NCBI RefSeq assembly: GCF_937616625.2
Contig: NC_065577.1
Coordinates: 6,861,001 to 6,925,000, forward strand
Source: Mercurialis annua
Taxonomy: Eukaryota > Streptophyta > Magnoliopsida > Malpighiales > Euphorbiaceae
Length of the DNA stretch: 64,000 nt
Reading direction: 5' to 3'
In this document: piece by piece, positions 44,922 through 56,285 of the stretch
Layout: each line of letters starts with the position of its first letter
Position numbering within the stretch: the stretch's first letter is position 1
Translations under genes and position numbers: made by a program
The notes under the pieces: generated by a model
Told to the model about the DNA's origin: nothing
Seen by the model: the letters and a program-made list of their open reading frames with translations, nothing else
The model's database searches: none

Positions 44922-47900
44922 CTATGTGGTAAGAGCATCAGGAAGGTTGGTGGGTGAACCAAGAACTTTTCCACCAACATCAGGAAATGATTCATGCCCT
45001 GCCATTGCACTTACTTTCCCATCTTTGCTCACATGAACTGGATACTGCATCAAGTGACCTCTCATTTCCTTGTTGTCCTCAGCTGCATATGCTTTCCAGT
45101 TTTGTTTTGCAATCTTATTCACAACTTTCATGCACGAATACGACTCCGGTTCCCGAAATTCTCCCTCCAGAACGCCAAGGTGCTCGGCCCAGAGAGACAT
45201 ACGATAACCATATACCTGCATTGATTCAATTACTAATTGCTACTATATGTATAACTAGAGTGGGTATCAAACCCAACTGACAACAAATGATTGGTTCTGT
45301 TCAGTTATTATAGTTTTTTAAAATATTTTGGTACAGTTAGATAAAATAATGTCAGATTCTTACATACTGATATGGTTAAAACTTATGACATACAATCTAG
45401 GTAGCATGGACACAGACATAGACACAGTGAACGGTGTTAATTTAAGGTTTCTTAAATTAAGTTTCGTGTTTGAAACGTTTTTGAAACGGGACACGTTGAT
45501 CAAATGAAGTGTCCATTCTGCCTAGCATACAATCATTAGTTCAATGATTTGTAATTTTAATATTTCTTACTTTTTTTATATTCTTTTACTTTTTCTTGAA
45601 ATCTTTTAAAAGAAGAATTGTTGTTGTATTTCGGTAAAACCACATCAAAGTTCGATTTGATTTCTATTTCTTAAAATATCGATCAGTTTTTACAAAATTC
45701 AATTCCGAACAGAACCGAAAATCAATTGCAATACGCTTATGTATAACAACTTTGACAGAAGAGAAGAGGTTCCGTACCTGGCCGCGGGGATGAGAGCGTT
45801 TTCCTCTCCATGTATAAGTCGGTTGGTAAGCACCCATTGCGATTTCTGTGTCCCTTGAACCATCCAACGATCTCTGGTTAATGTTTGCCGATCCTAAGAT
45901 TACATATTCATCATCAACTATCATTCCCTTTGAATGCACATAAATCATAAACCTCCGATATTTTTGCACAGCTGCCTGTTAAGAAAATAAAGAGGTACTC
46001 CTATATGTCATTTCACCTCTCTATATTAGTAACACAAGACTGATTTAAATGCATTATCCAGCATATAGCATTATGCCTCAACACTGCATGACAAGAAAAA
46101 AATAAACATATTCGGTTCATAGTCGTGCAAACTTTCCACTTAAAACTATCGACCATTCCAAGCAATATAGAACGTTGCACAAAAACTTCTCGAATCTTAT
46201 TTTTCTATATTTTGTTGTCATTTCTAAAATATTTCTGAAACTATCAAACACTATATTTATAAGTTATTCTTATAAAAAACAAAACTATTTCATTGTTTTC
46301 CATTTCGCAATTATTTTCATTTCGAAAATTCTGTTTTTAGTGCATATATATGTATTTGCATTTTATTGTAATTTGTAGCTAACTTCTTCTTGCAGATTAT
46401 AACTAAGCTTATGCATTAGTTAACGGTATAGACAAAATGAAGCGTACCAGTGAACGATTTTCAGTTTGCAGATTATTCTGGGATGAATTGCATGGACATG
46501 ACGTTTCACGTTTTCCGAGACAATAGAAGTTTAAATAGTCTTGTGGATGATACTGATCGGAAAGTCCTGCTTGTTTGAGAGCCTTAACAATAATTTTGTA
46601 CATCATGGCCATTGTTTGTCCCTGCAATCATTAGATATACAAATATCAATATCTACATGCTTATTAATAGTACTAAGACTTTAATTTGTATTTCAATAGT
46701 ACTGAAACTTTAATTTCAAATCAAAATACTTCAATTTTTTCATATTTAAATAAGTTGCTACAACAATCGGTACCATATTCTAAGAATATGCTGCCATGTA
46801 AGGTGGTAAGCTGATGACTGATATAGCGACCAATGTAGCGTTATATTCTAAGAATATACTCTACTCGGTCGTCAAACCATATGGCAATATGGCAAGGTAT
46901 CACTGCTTCGAGTAAAAAATAATGTTCTGTCACCACTTTGATATTGTTAACAGATAACTATAGTTAGAGCCTCACCCAATAGCGTGGAATGGTTATTTGA
47001 CAGATATGATTGAAGTCTTGTCTTGGTATCAAATTTAAATATAGGGTAAAAAATAAAATTTGATAGCACTCAAATTTCTAACCTGAAATGTGCAGTTAAC
47101 GCAAACAAAAGAAATGAAAAAAAAGTCTGACCTGCCAAAACAAAATTTCCTGGACAGCAGCACTGCTCGGAACACCCTCTGGCCACATCGGTATAACTAT
47201 GTAAACCGAGAAATGCTCATTTGCACTGATTTTACTGGCAACTTTTAAAGCTATTTCCATTGGGATTAAGTTGTCCGCACCTATTTAAACATAAAACTGT
47301 AAACATAATTTCCATTATACTAGTATAATTCACTAAAAATCAGAAACTGGCTAAACTTTTACGTCTTTGATTAGACTTAACTATATGATATTGAGACAGT
47401 TAATAACAGAATAATAATTGTATAGTTTATAGACCTGCATTTTTGTATGAAGGCCAATAGTAGGAAGATCCGAGAAAATACTGATTCTCTATGTATATAA
47501 AATGTTGCGCTGATCTTATTGCTTTTATATATGCGGTATGAATGCTCTTATCTACATTCAGATTCTTCCCACACACAAGATTCTGCAAGAAAAGAGCAAT
47601 TTTTTGCGTAAGAAGCTACTTGGAATGCTTTTATATATATGTAGATCCACAAACAGCTATAATCAAGAAAAATGCTGAACTCTTCTGAAATCAGCAGAAA
47701 TGACTAGTCCTAGTTCTAACCTGAGCCACAGCTTCCTCAGTAGCCTTTGGAAATCCCTTCACAGATCCTGAGTCAATTGACCGGAACACCTATGAAAAGA
47801 TAATAATAGTTCACATCATAAATTGTTCACGCTCAAATTAAAAGAATGATTTTCGAGAAAAAAATTTCTTGCTTACCTGCACATGCCAATTCTCAGGATC

Positions 47901-50864
47901 TTCTTCATCGGTGACACGCACATTTTGGTCACCATTAATACCAGGCTTGGGAGTGAGTATCCATGAAATACGATCTAGCTTAATTAATGCATCATCATGC
48001 CAGTGAGTAACCTTTTTGAGCCTGAAGTCGCGCCATTTTGTTGCTTTTGCCCATCTTTGTTCAAAATTTGTCATTACATCATATGCTGCTGGACCCTCAA
48101 TTTTACAGTGCAGATCATGCCATGGTTGTCTTGGGCTTTTGACATTAGACTGAACATTTAAACAAAAGATGAGAACCATCATTATGATATCAAAGATCGA
48201 GCTACTCTGGATTATCTAGCAGCTGTTATCGTACAAATTTTCTTCTTTTATCCAACAATAAAGGTAAATGAACAAAGAATTGGAAGTATTCATCATGTCG
48301 TACTGTTAACCTCACCTCAAATGTCATTATGCAATTTATTAAAACAACTTACTGTACTGCATTGTTATACAGATATAGCACGGAAACTTCTTGAATCTCA
48401 CGTACCAGAGTTTCATTTTAATTTTTGCAATTGATTATGAAACTCCGGAACTATATATTATAACAGATTCTTGTTAAAAATATTGTTTCAATGTTTTCCA
48501 TTTTGGAATTTCTCGTTTTGGTGTTTCTGTTTCCGTGCTACAATAGACATTCTGGATCGTAGATGTTTTAAATGGACAGTTAGAGGTGCCAGTAGAATAA
48601 AGTTAGGATAATGTTTCTGCATAATGGTGGCAGATAATTCATTTCATGTCAATAATGGTAATAGACAGATAACAATATGAAGTGTCATTTTGGCATGTTT
48701 CCATAATTATTGCATTTCACAAACAGTCATAAACACTTGATGGTGCACTATTGAAAGCAATTAAATGGGGACTTAACAAAATACAAAGCAAGCACTTACT
48801 GAAAATGTAGGATTATGAAAATCATTTTTAAAGACTGTGTCGAGATCATCGAAAATCCTGTGCTCAGGAGTGTCATATCTTCCGTCACATAGATCAAGGC
48901 CGCCGATAAAAGCAGTAATTTTACGATTATTTCCAGAAGCTTGGGTGTCAATAAGCACACACTTCTGATGATGTGTAAAAAGGGTTCCTACAACCTGGAC
49001 TAGAAGGATCCATAAATAATTAGAACTTTAAAAAGATAAACCAAACAACTTTGTTGAAACTTAGGAGATAAGAAATCACAGTATATTATCATTATAAGAG
49101 TACTTTTAGAATCTTCACATAGCAACTATGTTGCACGGAAACTTGTTAACTCTTAGGTTTATGCATTATGTTTCCATTTCCAAAAATGCTTTTGAAACTC
49201 CGAAAATTTAGATCTATAACATATTCTTGTAAAAGATATCATTTCGTTGTTTGCCGCTTTAGCATTTTCCATTTTGATTTCCGTGCAACATAGCATAGCA
49301 TCATGGAACTGCATGAGAGTTTGTAAACCAATTATAAAAGTTCCACACCTGTTGCTTGAAAATGCTAAGCTTATTGCTAGCATAACGAGGTGCAAGCACA
49401 CACTGAACACTCGAGTGCTTGAAATAATTTTTGGTTTTTTCATCATGGGTCTGCATTACCCCGTCCTGCACTCAAGATCACATAGAACAAAGTGAAATTA
49501 AATCCTTATTAAACTGGATCAATGCCAATATTGCATCATGAATATAAAAGATTGTCATCCCTACTGTCACCAACTAAATATTACTAAGAAGCAACAAAAA
49601 GAGTTTAGCGACTTTGATCAGAAACTTCTTTCTTTCAAATGTCTACAATCAATTTCACCCAGAAAAATGGCTATGACAATATAATCACTTTAATGATATA
49701 CTAATTCTTAAAACTAAACAAAATATGGTAAAGGAGCCAGGACCGAACATAAATAATATAAGATTATTGCTTTTGCTGATCGTAAGGACATAGTCCACTT
49801 GCAGAAACATTTAAGTTGACATCAACAGAAGCATTTGGCAGGTCAACTACGACAACTGAAATATTTAAAACTGGAGTTAACTGAAAGACGCATAAATCTT
49901 TCATGAGTATTACCGTTTTTAAGTAAAATTTGTCATGTGAAGTTTTGTCATCCCATAGCAGCAGAACCACTCGGACCCCTTCCTGTGACTTGTACTTCAG
50001 CAACTCTCCTAATGTAAGGTTGCCTCCAGAAGGTAACGGCTTTGTTGGCTCTCTCACAAGTTTGACAGGATGAAATACTGACCATCCAATAATATATATG
50101 AGGTGATGAGCTTCCAAGATAGCATGACACATATCTTCCCAACATCTACTATGCTGAAAAACGTTTCCACCATCAAGTAAAATTTCAGGAAGCATACCAT
50201 CAGGTACATGAGCATCCTGATAAAAAGTCAACTTCCCGCCTTTACGAAGAGGAAAATATGTATTAGGAACTCCTACATAATCTGGTCCAGCACCAACACC
50301 ATCTTTATATAAAGCATTTTCACCGACTGATTTATATTGAACAGAAATATGTAGCTCAGGATGCGGTTTTAAGCAATTTCCAAATGGACCAATAATAGGG
50401 AACCAATCATTAACTATATTTCCTGATATGATTTCTTCTGCAGGTATTTCTACTACTCCTATTAGTTCAGCACCAAGTATGTCGTTATCCTTAACAAGGA
50501 ACTCCACTTTAACAACAGGGTGAGCCACTGGCACACAGAAATGCTCGTCCCATAACGGGTTCTCACAGTTGGCAATTACTCTAGTTTGAGCTACCGTTGC
50601 CCCTGCAAGACAAATAGATACATAGGGGTCACTTGTAATCCTTTTGTTTCTGCCTGAATGCTTGATGTGTCTCTTTGCACAAGGATTTTTGCACTCAAAC
50701 ACAGTAAAACATTTTCTCATATGCTCTGCTGGTAAATCCATATTTGGAAGAGATTTAGCTTCTATGATCCACACATCTAAATCACCATGCAAAATAACAG
50801 TTTTAACAGAAGCCACGGACCCGTTAGATTGAGAATTTCGAGGACGGTCATTAGTACTGTCCAT
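44922..50864 (-). CDS. PLDDELTA: Phospholipase D, delta type, ten exons
   Basis: Inferred exons: 50864-49914, 49465-49349, 48994-48800, 48149-47877, 47789-47721, 47582-47435, 47280-47132, 46621-46448, 45975-45778 and 45215-44922. All join in frame into 855 residues, close to known PLD delta. The enzyme hydrolyses membrane phospholipids such as phosphatidylcholine to phosphatidic acid, a stress and cytoskeleton-linked signal. Exon 1 encodes an N-terminal C2 domain ([41 protein letters not shown]), consistent with Ca2+-dependent membrane binding. The two catalytic HKD motifs are HHQKCVLID in exon 3 and [20 protein letters not shown] in exon 9. The usual [13 protein letters not shown] sits in exon 6. 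The delta assignment rests on the N-terminal layout and length. No lesions seen. At least four introns contain MITEs. Confidence 0.95.
45397..45525. mobile_element. hAT-type mini-MITE in PLD intron 9
   Basis: 129 bp with inverted ends CTAGGTAGCATGGACAC and GTGTCCATTCTGCCTAG. Flanked by a perfect 8-bp duplication CATACAAT at 45389-45396 and 45526-45533. Confidence 0.9.
46172..46346. mobile_element. GTTGCACGGAAAC-family MITE, diverged copy (PLD intron 8)
   Basis: Begins CGTTGCACAAAAACTTC and ends CTGTTTTTAGTGCAT. The interior has the same ordered words (CTTATAAAA, ATTTCATTGTTTTCCATTT) as the copies at 48376 and 49128. Confidence 0.6.
48376..48541. mobile_element. GTTGCACGGAAAC-family MITE (PLD intron 3)
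   Basis: Ends TAGCACGGAAAC and GTTTCCGTGCTA are perfect inverted repeats. Body words GAAACTCCGGAACTATA and AACAGATTCTTGT are shared with 49127-49292. Confidence 0.8.
49127..49292. mobile_element. GTTGCACGGAAAC-family MITE (PLD intron 2)
   Basis: Ends ATGTTGCACGGAAAC and TTTCCGTGCAACAT are inverted repeats. Similar in length and body to the intron 3 copy. Target duplication not clear. Confidence 0.8.
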
Positions 50865-51898
50865 TCTGGCTTTTTAACTCAATATATATCAAATTAAGTC
50901 TCGTCTCATCCAAGTTATGTCTAAAGAAGCGCCATAGTTCATCAATTTAAACTAAACATCAGACTTAGAAGACGAACATCTAAACATTCATTCAGCAACA
51001 CAATAGAACTTGCATTGTGTATCTACATCTCCATAAGCTGATCCAATAATCGTCTCTTCCTGTCAATGTTATAGAGAAGAGAATTTCAAGAAACAATAAG
51101 GATCAGGCTGAGAAAAAAAACCGGCACTAAATTAACCCATACCAACCCACACAGAAGTGTTAGAGAGTGACAGAGTTCAAAAGTACAATATTTCTTCCAA
51201 TCAAAACACAATGAAAGAGGACATCAACATCCCTATTTTGATTATTTGATATATAGGAATCATTATAATGCATTGATATTTAGCAGTAAAACTGAATCAA
51301 GAAAAAAAGGAGCTAGGAAAAATGCCTATTGAATATGTAAATTCTAAATGTTCTGGCTACACAGAAATACCACACTGGAGATGATTACTAATCAGGACTT
51401 AAGCCTGCATATATAACAAACACCAAGCTTCTCTTAAAGTAATTTTAACTTATTCATCAAAAAAAAAATTAACTTAATCCAAAACAGAACCTTGACTTGT
51501 TATATTAGCCTAAACTTATCTGTTCATTTCAGAAACTATACAAAGTAATAATTTGAACTCATGCAATCTTTTTTCCTCAGTTTCCATAAATTAGAATTGA
51601 TTAATAACGTGTCATAGGGGCAAAGCAACCTATCATGCCTCGAAAACTAATACTTTTTTTTATATATATAATTGGGAGGGGAGCTACGACCTAACAGTTT
51701 GTTGTCCGGCGCTTATCCATAGCATCTTAAAAATATGTCTATAGTTTATTTTGTTGTGTTTCAAAAACCATAGTATTCATACATAATCATTACAACAATA
51801 AAGACATAAACAAAATCAAAATCAAAATTTTCATGAACAACAATTAAATAACATTAAATTAAATGAAAAGATTAGCAATTAGTTTTTGGAGTGATTAC

Positions 51899-52090
51899 CT
51901 GAGGAAAGGAGAAAGGAAGAAGAGACGGTAGGATCAGAGGATGGACAAAAATAGTAATCAAGTTTATGCAGGAGATTAAGAAGATAATACAATTTCCTTC
52001 TTTTTTTGTTGTTTTTGTTGAGATAGAGATAAAATTGGAGGATACAGAAGCAGCATCGCCATTCACAACAACCTCCATTGCAGACAGAGA
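51899..52090 (-). other. Probable 5' leader exon of the PLD gene
   Basis: A short minus-strand ORF (ATG at 52078, starts MEVVVNGDAASV) runs into CCTCAG|GTAATC, a strong donor at 51899/51898. An acceptor GCCAG lies directly before the PLD ATG at 50864. Joined this way the leader frame would hit an early stop, so it would be an untranslated exon containing a uORF. Inferred from splice signals; intron about 1 kb. Confidence 0.4.
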
Positions 52091-52268
52091 GAGAGAGTAT
52101 GAACCGAAAATGGCGCGAAAATTAAGCTAAATAAAACCAATTAAAACAAACAAAACTAAACAAACTACGGTTTTCTTATCCTATTTTTTTTTAACGAGTG
52201 ATAACTTAAAGGGAATTTTAAGTATTTACTCCAAAAATAAAAAAATTTGCACTTTATACCGCTATACG

Positions 52269-52811
52269 TAGGGATGGCGATGGGGCGGAGTGGGGACGGA
52301 GAAGTCATCCCCATCCCCATCCCCGCGTCTATGGGGAATCCCCATCCCTGTCCTCATTTAATTAATTGGGATAAAATCATCTTGTCCCCATCCCCATGGA
52401 GATTCCCGTTTCCCGTACAATTAAATATAATTTATAAATAATTTTATTATTTTCATAAGATATTTAAAAAAAAAATATAAAAAATACTATTATCTTTTAT
52501 AATATTATATATTTATAACTAAATAGAAACTAATAAAAGAAATTAAGCTAAATTATTTAAAATTATAAATAACATACTAAAACTTATAATATAATATAAA
52601 TATGCATAAATATAAATCGGGTCCCCATGTGAACGGGGATGGGGATCCCCATGGGGTGGGGACTATACTTCCCGTCCCCTTCCCATCCTCGTGGTTGAGG
52701 AATGATTTTTCCCCATCCCCGTACCCATCGGGGTAATTGGTGGGAATTCTCCGTCCATTAGGGGCGGGTCCCCACGGAGAACGGGGAATCCCCTTTCCAT
52801 TGCCATCCCTA
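52269..52811. mobile_element. hAT-like non-autonomous element (TAGGGATGGC ends)
   Basis: Ends TAGGGATGGCGATGG and CCATTGCCATCCCTA are near-perfect inverted repeats, followed inward by dense CCCCATCCCC/GGGGATGGGG subterminal motifs. Flanks GCTATACG and ACAATACG match at six of eight positions, a decayed 8-bp duplication. No transposase ORF. It lies in the PLD upstream region. Confidence 0.8.
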
Positions 52812-52819
52812 ACAATACG

Positions 52820-53876
52820 GAAAAATTATAGAAAATACCTCATATTTTTTTTTAAATTTATATTTTTAGTCTGAATATTAAAATATTTATAATTTTACTC
52901 TGTTATCATCTGGTTATCATAAGTGTTTCTATAATTCATTTTTTTCATTGGTTATCGTACAATTACCATAACCTTATCATATTTTATTATCATCTAGTTA
53001 TCATACTGCAGTGTTATGATAATAACATGATAACGTAGTGATACTGACATGATAATCAGACATTGTTTTATACAACATTATCGTATAGGTACCATAAATA
53101 TTATCATCTTGGTATCATATGATAATGTTATAATAACGACATGATAATATTATGATAACAATTTGATAATCAAATATTATTTTCTCCATAAAATTATTTT
53201 TTTCTGCAGTATTATAATAATAACATGATAATATAATGATACTCACATGATAATAAACGCTGTCTTTTTAAAAAAAAAATCATTTTTTCTGCAGTTATGA
53301 TAATGTTATGATAATACAGTGATACTCATATGATAACCAGATGCCGTTTTTTGTGCAGAAAATCGATTTTTTCATCATAAAATTGTTTTTCGCAAGTTTT
53401 TAGATCTAAAATTAAAAAATTCAAAGAGTAATTTATTTAGATATGAAAGTTAACATAAATCGTATTAACCAGTACAAATTTAAAAAAACTAAAATCAAAT
53501 ATGAAAAGAACGGCGGAGCGACAGTTGAATAATGGCGGAGCGACGACGGGCCGATGAAGAAACGACGAAGAAGAAGAGAAGAAAAAAGAAGAAAAAAAAT
53601 GGCGAAGAAAAGCCAAATAGAGAAGAAAAAGAAAGAGGAGGGAGAAAAGAAAGCGAGATAAAAAAATATTGACAGTTGTCATTAGTTGTCACTTGAGAGA
53701 AAAAAATATGGCTAAAATAAAATAATAATAAAAATCAGGTATGTAATTATAATATAAACATGTGTTAGAGTAAAAAAATAAAACAATAAAAGGATGAGGT
53801 ATTTTTTTATCTTTTCTTTATTGAGATAGGAAATCAAATTATTTTTAAAAATAGGGTATTTAATGAAGTATTTATC
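52820..53876. mobile_element. Candidate element with palindromic GATAATATGATAA-type repeats
   Basis: 52905-53340 contains many TGATAACATGATAATG/TTATCATCTGGTTATCAT units in both orientations, then ATCGATTTTTTC, then a GC-richer purine patch (53510-53660). The order is the same as in the element at 17730-18881. The right end (GGGTATTTAATGAAGTATTTATCC) may pair with a left end near 52211, which would place the hAT-like element inside it. Boundaries uncertain. Confidence 0.45.
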
Positions 53877-56285
53877 CTAATTTTTTCTAATTTAAATAAT
53901 ATAAAACTCGTGCAGTAAACTGATAAGTCGTGAGGTTGTTTCCTCGCACAAACATCTTCCTGTCCAATTATTAAAAAGAAAAAACAAATCCTATCAATTT
54001 TTGAGAGAGACCAATATTTAATCTTTATATGATATTAAAAAAACATTAAAATAGAATGAATTTTTTTATAAAACATACTATTAGGGTGAGACAACTAAAA
54101 TTTATCATAAAAATTAACATAATCATTATAATTAGACACAATTGTACAAGTAATTATCAGCTAAGTAGAGTTCTAAAGTAATAATTAATAGAGAAAAGTT
54201 CATTCACCATTTTTTTAGAACATATTTGTAATAAAAATCTATAAACATTTTCAAAATTATACTTCGTACTTAAACACTTTTTACTTACTTTTAATTTTTG
54301 TTTACAAAATAATACATTTAGAAAAGCATCAAAATTATATCGCCAAAGTCCAGTGACTAGTCCCAAAAATTTGGCTGGAAAAGTATCAAGCCAATAGCGA
54401 TCGACAAACGATCAACAGACAATCAACATATTGTATGCTCAGTGTTGACCGTGGACTTTCAATTTTTTTGACTGTTATGTATGAGTGTGTTTTTTTAAAT
54501 GTTTATCAGGTAGATTTTTTTTTTGATTGAATTATTAGGTAGATTTTAAGTATTTTTTTAGTGTTGTTCGGTATATTATCTAGATGCTAATATCAAAAAG
54601 TAAATCCCAAAAATTTGATTTGATTTTGGTTTACTGAATGCAAACCGAAAATAAATTGGCTAAGAACTTATACAGAAAAAAAATCAAAATTAAATTAAAA
54701 ATAAATCGGTTCATTTTTTAGCTCAAGTATTGTCATAATTTTTTTTTCAAGTAGTCTTAAAATAAATCCCTAATTACCTGAACTCTAATTTGGTAGAAAC
54801 CAACTCATAAAATTTTAAAACCAGTATGAATTAGTCATTTAGACTAACTCCAATTGTATTTCTATTAGAGAAGAAAATTGACTAATTCAAACCAATTTTA
54901 CAGATTCAAGGATAATATTACACAAAGCAAGAATTTATGGAAAACAATATCCCACAATAAGAAATTCAAATCTTTAACCTAATGTCAACTTGGTGGATTC
55001 CTAGGATTATATAATTTCATTTTCATTAGGGATAATTACAATTTATCACCTTAGTTATAGGTCTGAAGCATTATTATTCTCATAAATTTTAAAGAGTCAA
55101 TGGTTTTCGTTCAATAATACGTTAACTGGCTTTGTTTAAAGATATGATAGTTAAAAGATTAATTTAATTTCTAAACTTATTTTCTTTTAAAAATCATAAA
55201 GTTATTCAGAAATTCAAATAAATTTTACAATTACTTAATTATTTATTAAACAATAATAAATTTATAATTATATATATTTCTTTTTTTATATCGGATTAAA
55301 AAAATTCAAAACTTGTTTCAAATTTTTAAAAATTAGAGTTAGTATATTTTGGTTCAAGTTTAAAATAAAAAAAACTCCACATTTTTGTACTATGATCCGA
55401 TTTTGAATGAACAAAAAATAAAACCTAAAACCAGTTAAAATTTATTAATATTTATATCTTTTTACTGAATGGAAACATTTCAAGTTTCATTAGTTTTTCT
55501 AGTAAATTAAGAATAATTTATATCTTTTTACAGACAATTATGATTACTCTGAGAGTGAGTAAAGATTAGTTCCTGAGGCGCATTATAAGATAGATCCATT
55601 AACAAAAACACCAGCCAAGCACCGATCATATAGATGCCATGACAAGCATTCCAAGAGGGAACCAGGGTAATTATGAAGGTCACTCTGCTTAATTTATTTT
55701 GTCATTTTAGTTACTCTACTTTAATTCGTTTCTTTTTTAAGATAAAACTATAATCAAATTGATTTTTAAATAATTAGTGTGTGTACATACAACATAAAAG
55801 TATAATTTGACATAAATAATCTGATACCGATTGCCATATATACGCATAATTTGCCTGGAACTCGCTTAAAAACCTCTGTCACTAAAATTGTAGCTCGTTA
55901 ACCAAATTGAAACAAATGCGATCACCAATCCGGAGTTGGTGCAAAATACAATAAATCCCATAACCAATTACCCGTAAAGACCATGAAGCAAACATTTCAC
56001 ATAAAGATCATGTATGAGTTAAAGAAAATAGTGCATGTTTGAAACAAATCCTTCAAGGGAGAATGAAATGAGAATAAAGAACAGGGAAAACCAGCAACCA
56101 TTCGTCTGTTACGCGCAAATCATGCTCAATAATATTCAGTTAACACAACCTGAATACAAGTTCTTGCGAAATGGGAAAGTTGATTCTTACCCTCCTAATA
56201 ACTTAAAGGTAAAGAGCTGATCAAGTGTATGGTAGAAAGTGATTTACAAGTCTTTCTCCCAATTGCCAGGTCCAAATGGAGTCTC
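53877..56285. other. Intergenic, AT-rich, no gene seen
   Basis: Contains degenerate AT-rich repeats and weak inverted words. 55555-55690 is somewhat less AT-rich, without a convincing ORF. A plus-strand ORF at 56035-56220 overlies sequence just downstream of MORF1's stop and is likely fortuitous. Confidence 0.5.

Noticed and set aside
44954..45280. Plus-strand ORF of 108 codons
   Set aside because: It is antisense to the conserved last exon of PLD.
44922..50864. PLD as an inactive copy because of intronic insertions
   Set aside because: All exons keep frame, splice sites and both HKD motifs, so the MITEs appear harmless to coding.
53437..53692. Minus-strand ORFs rich in Phe, Leu and Ser
   Set aside because: They come from a purine-rich low-complexity patch; no family motif.
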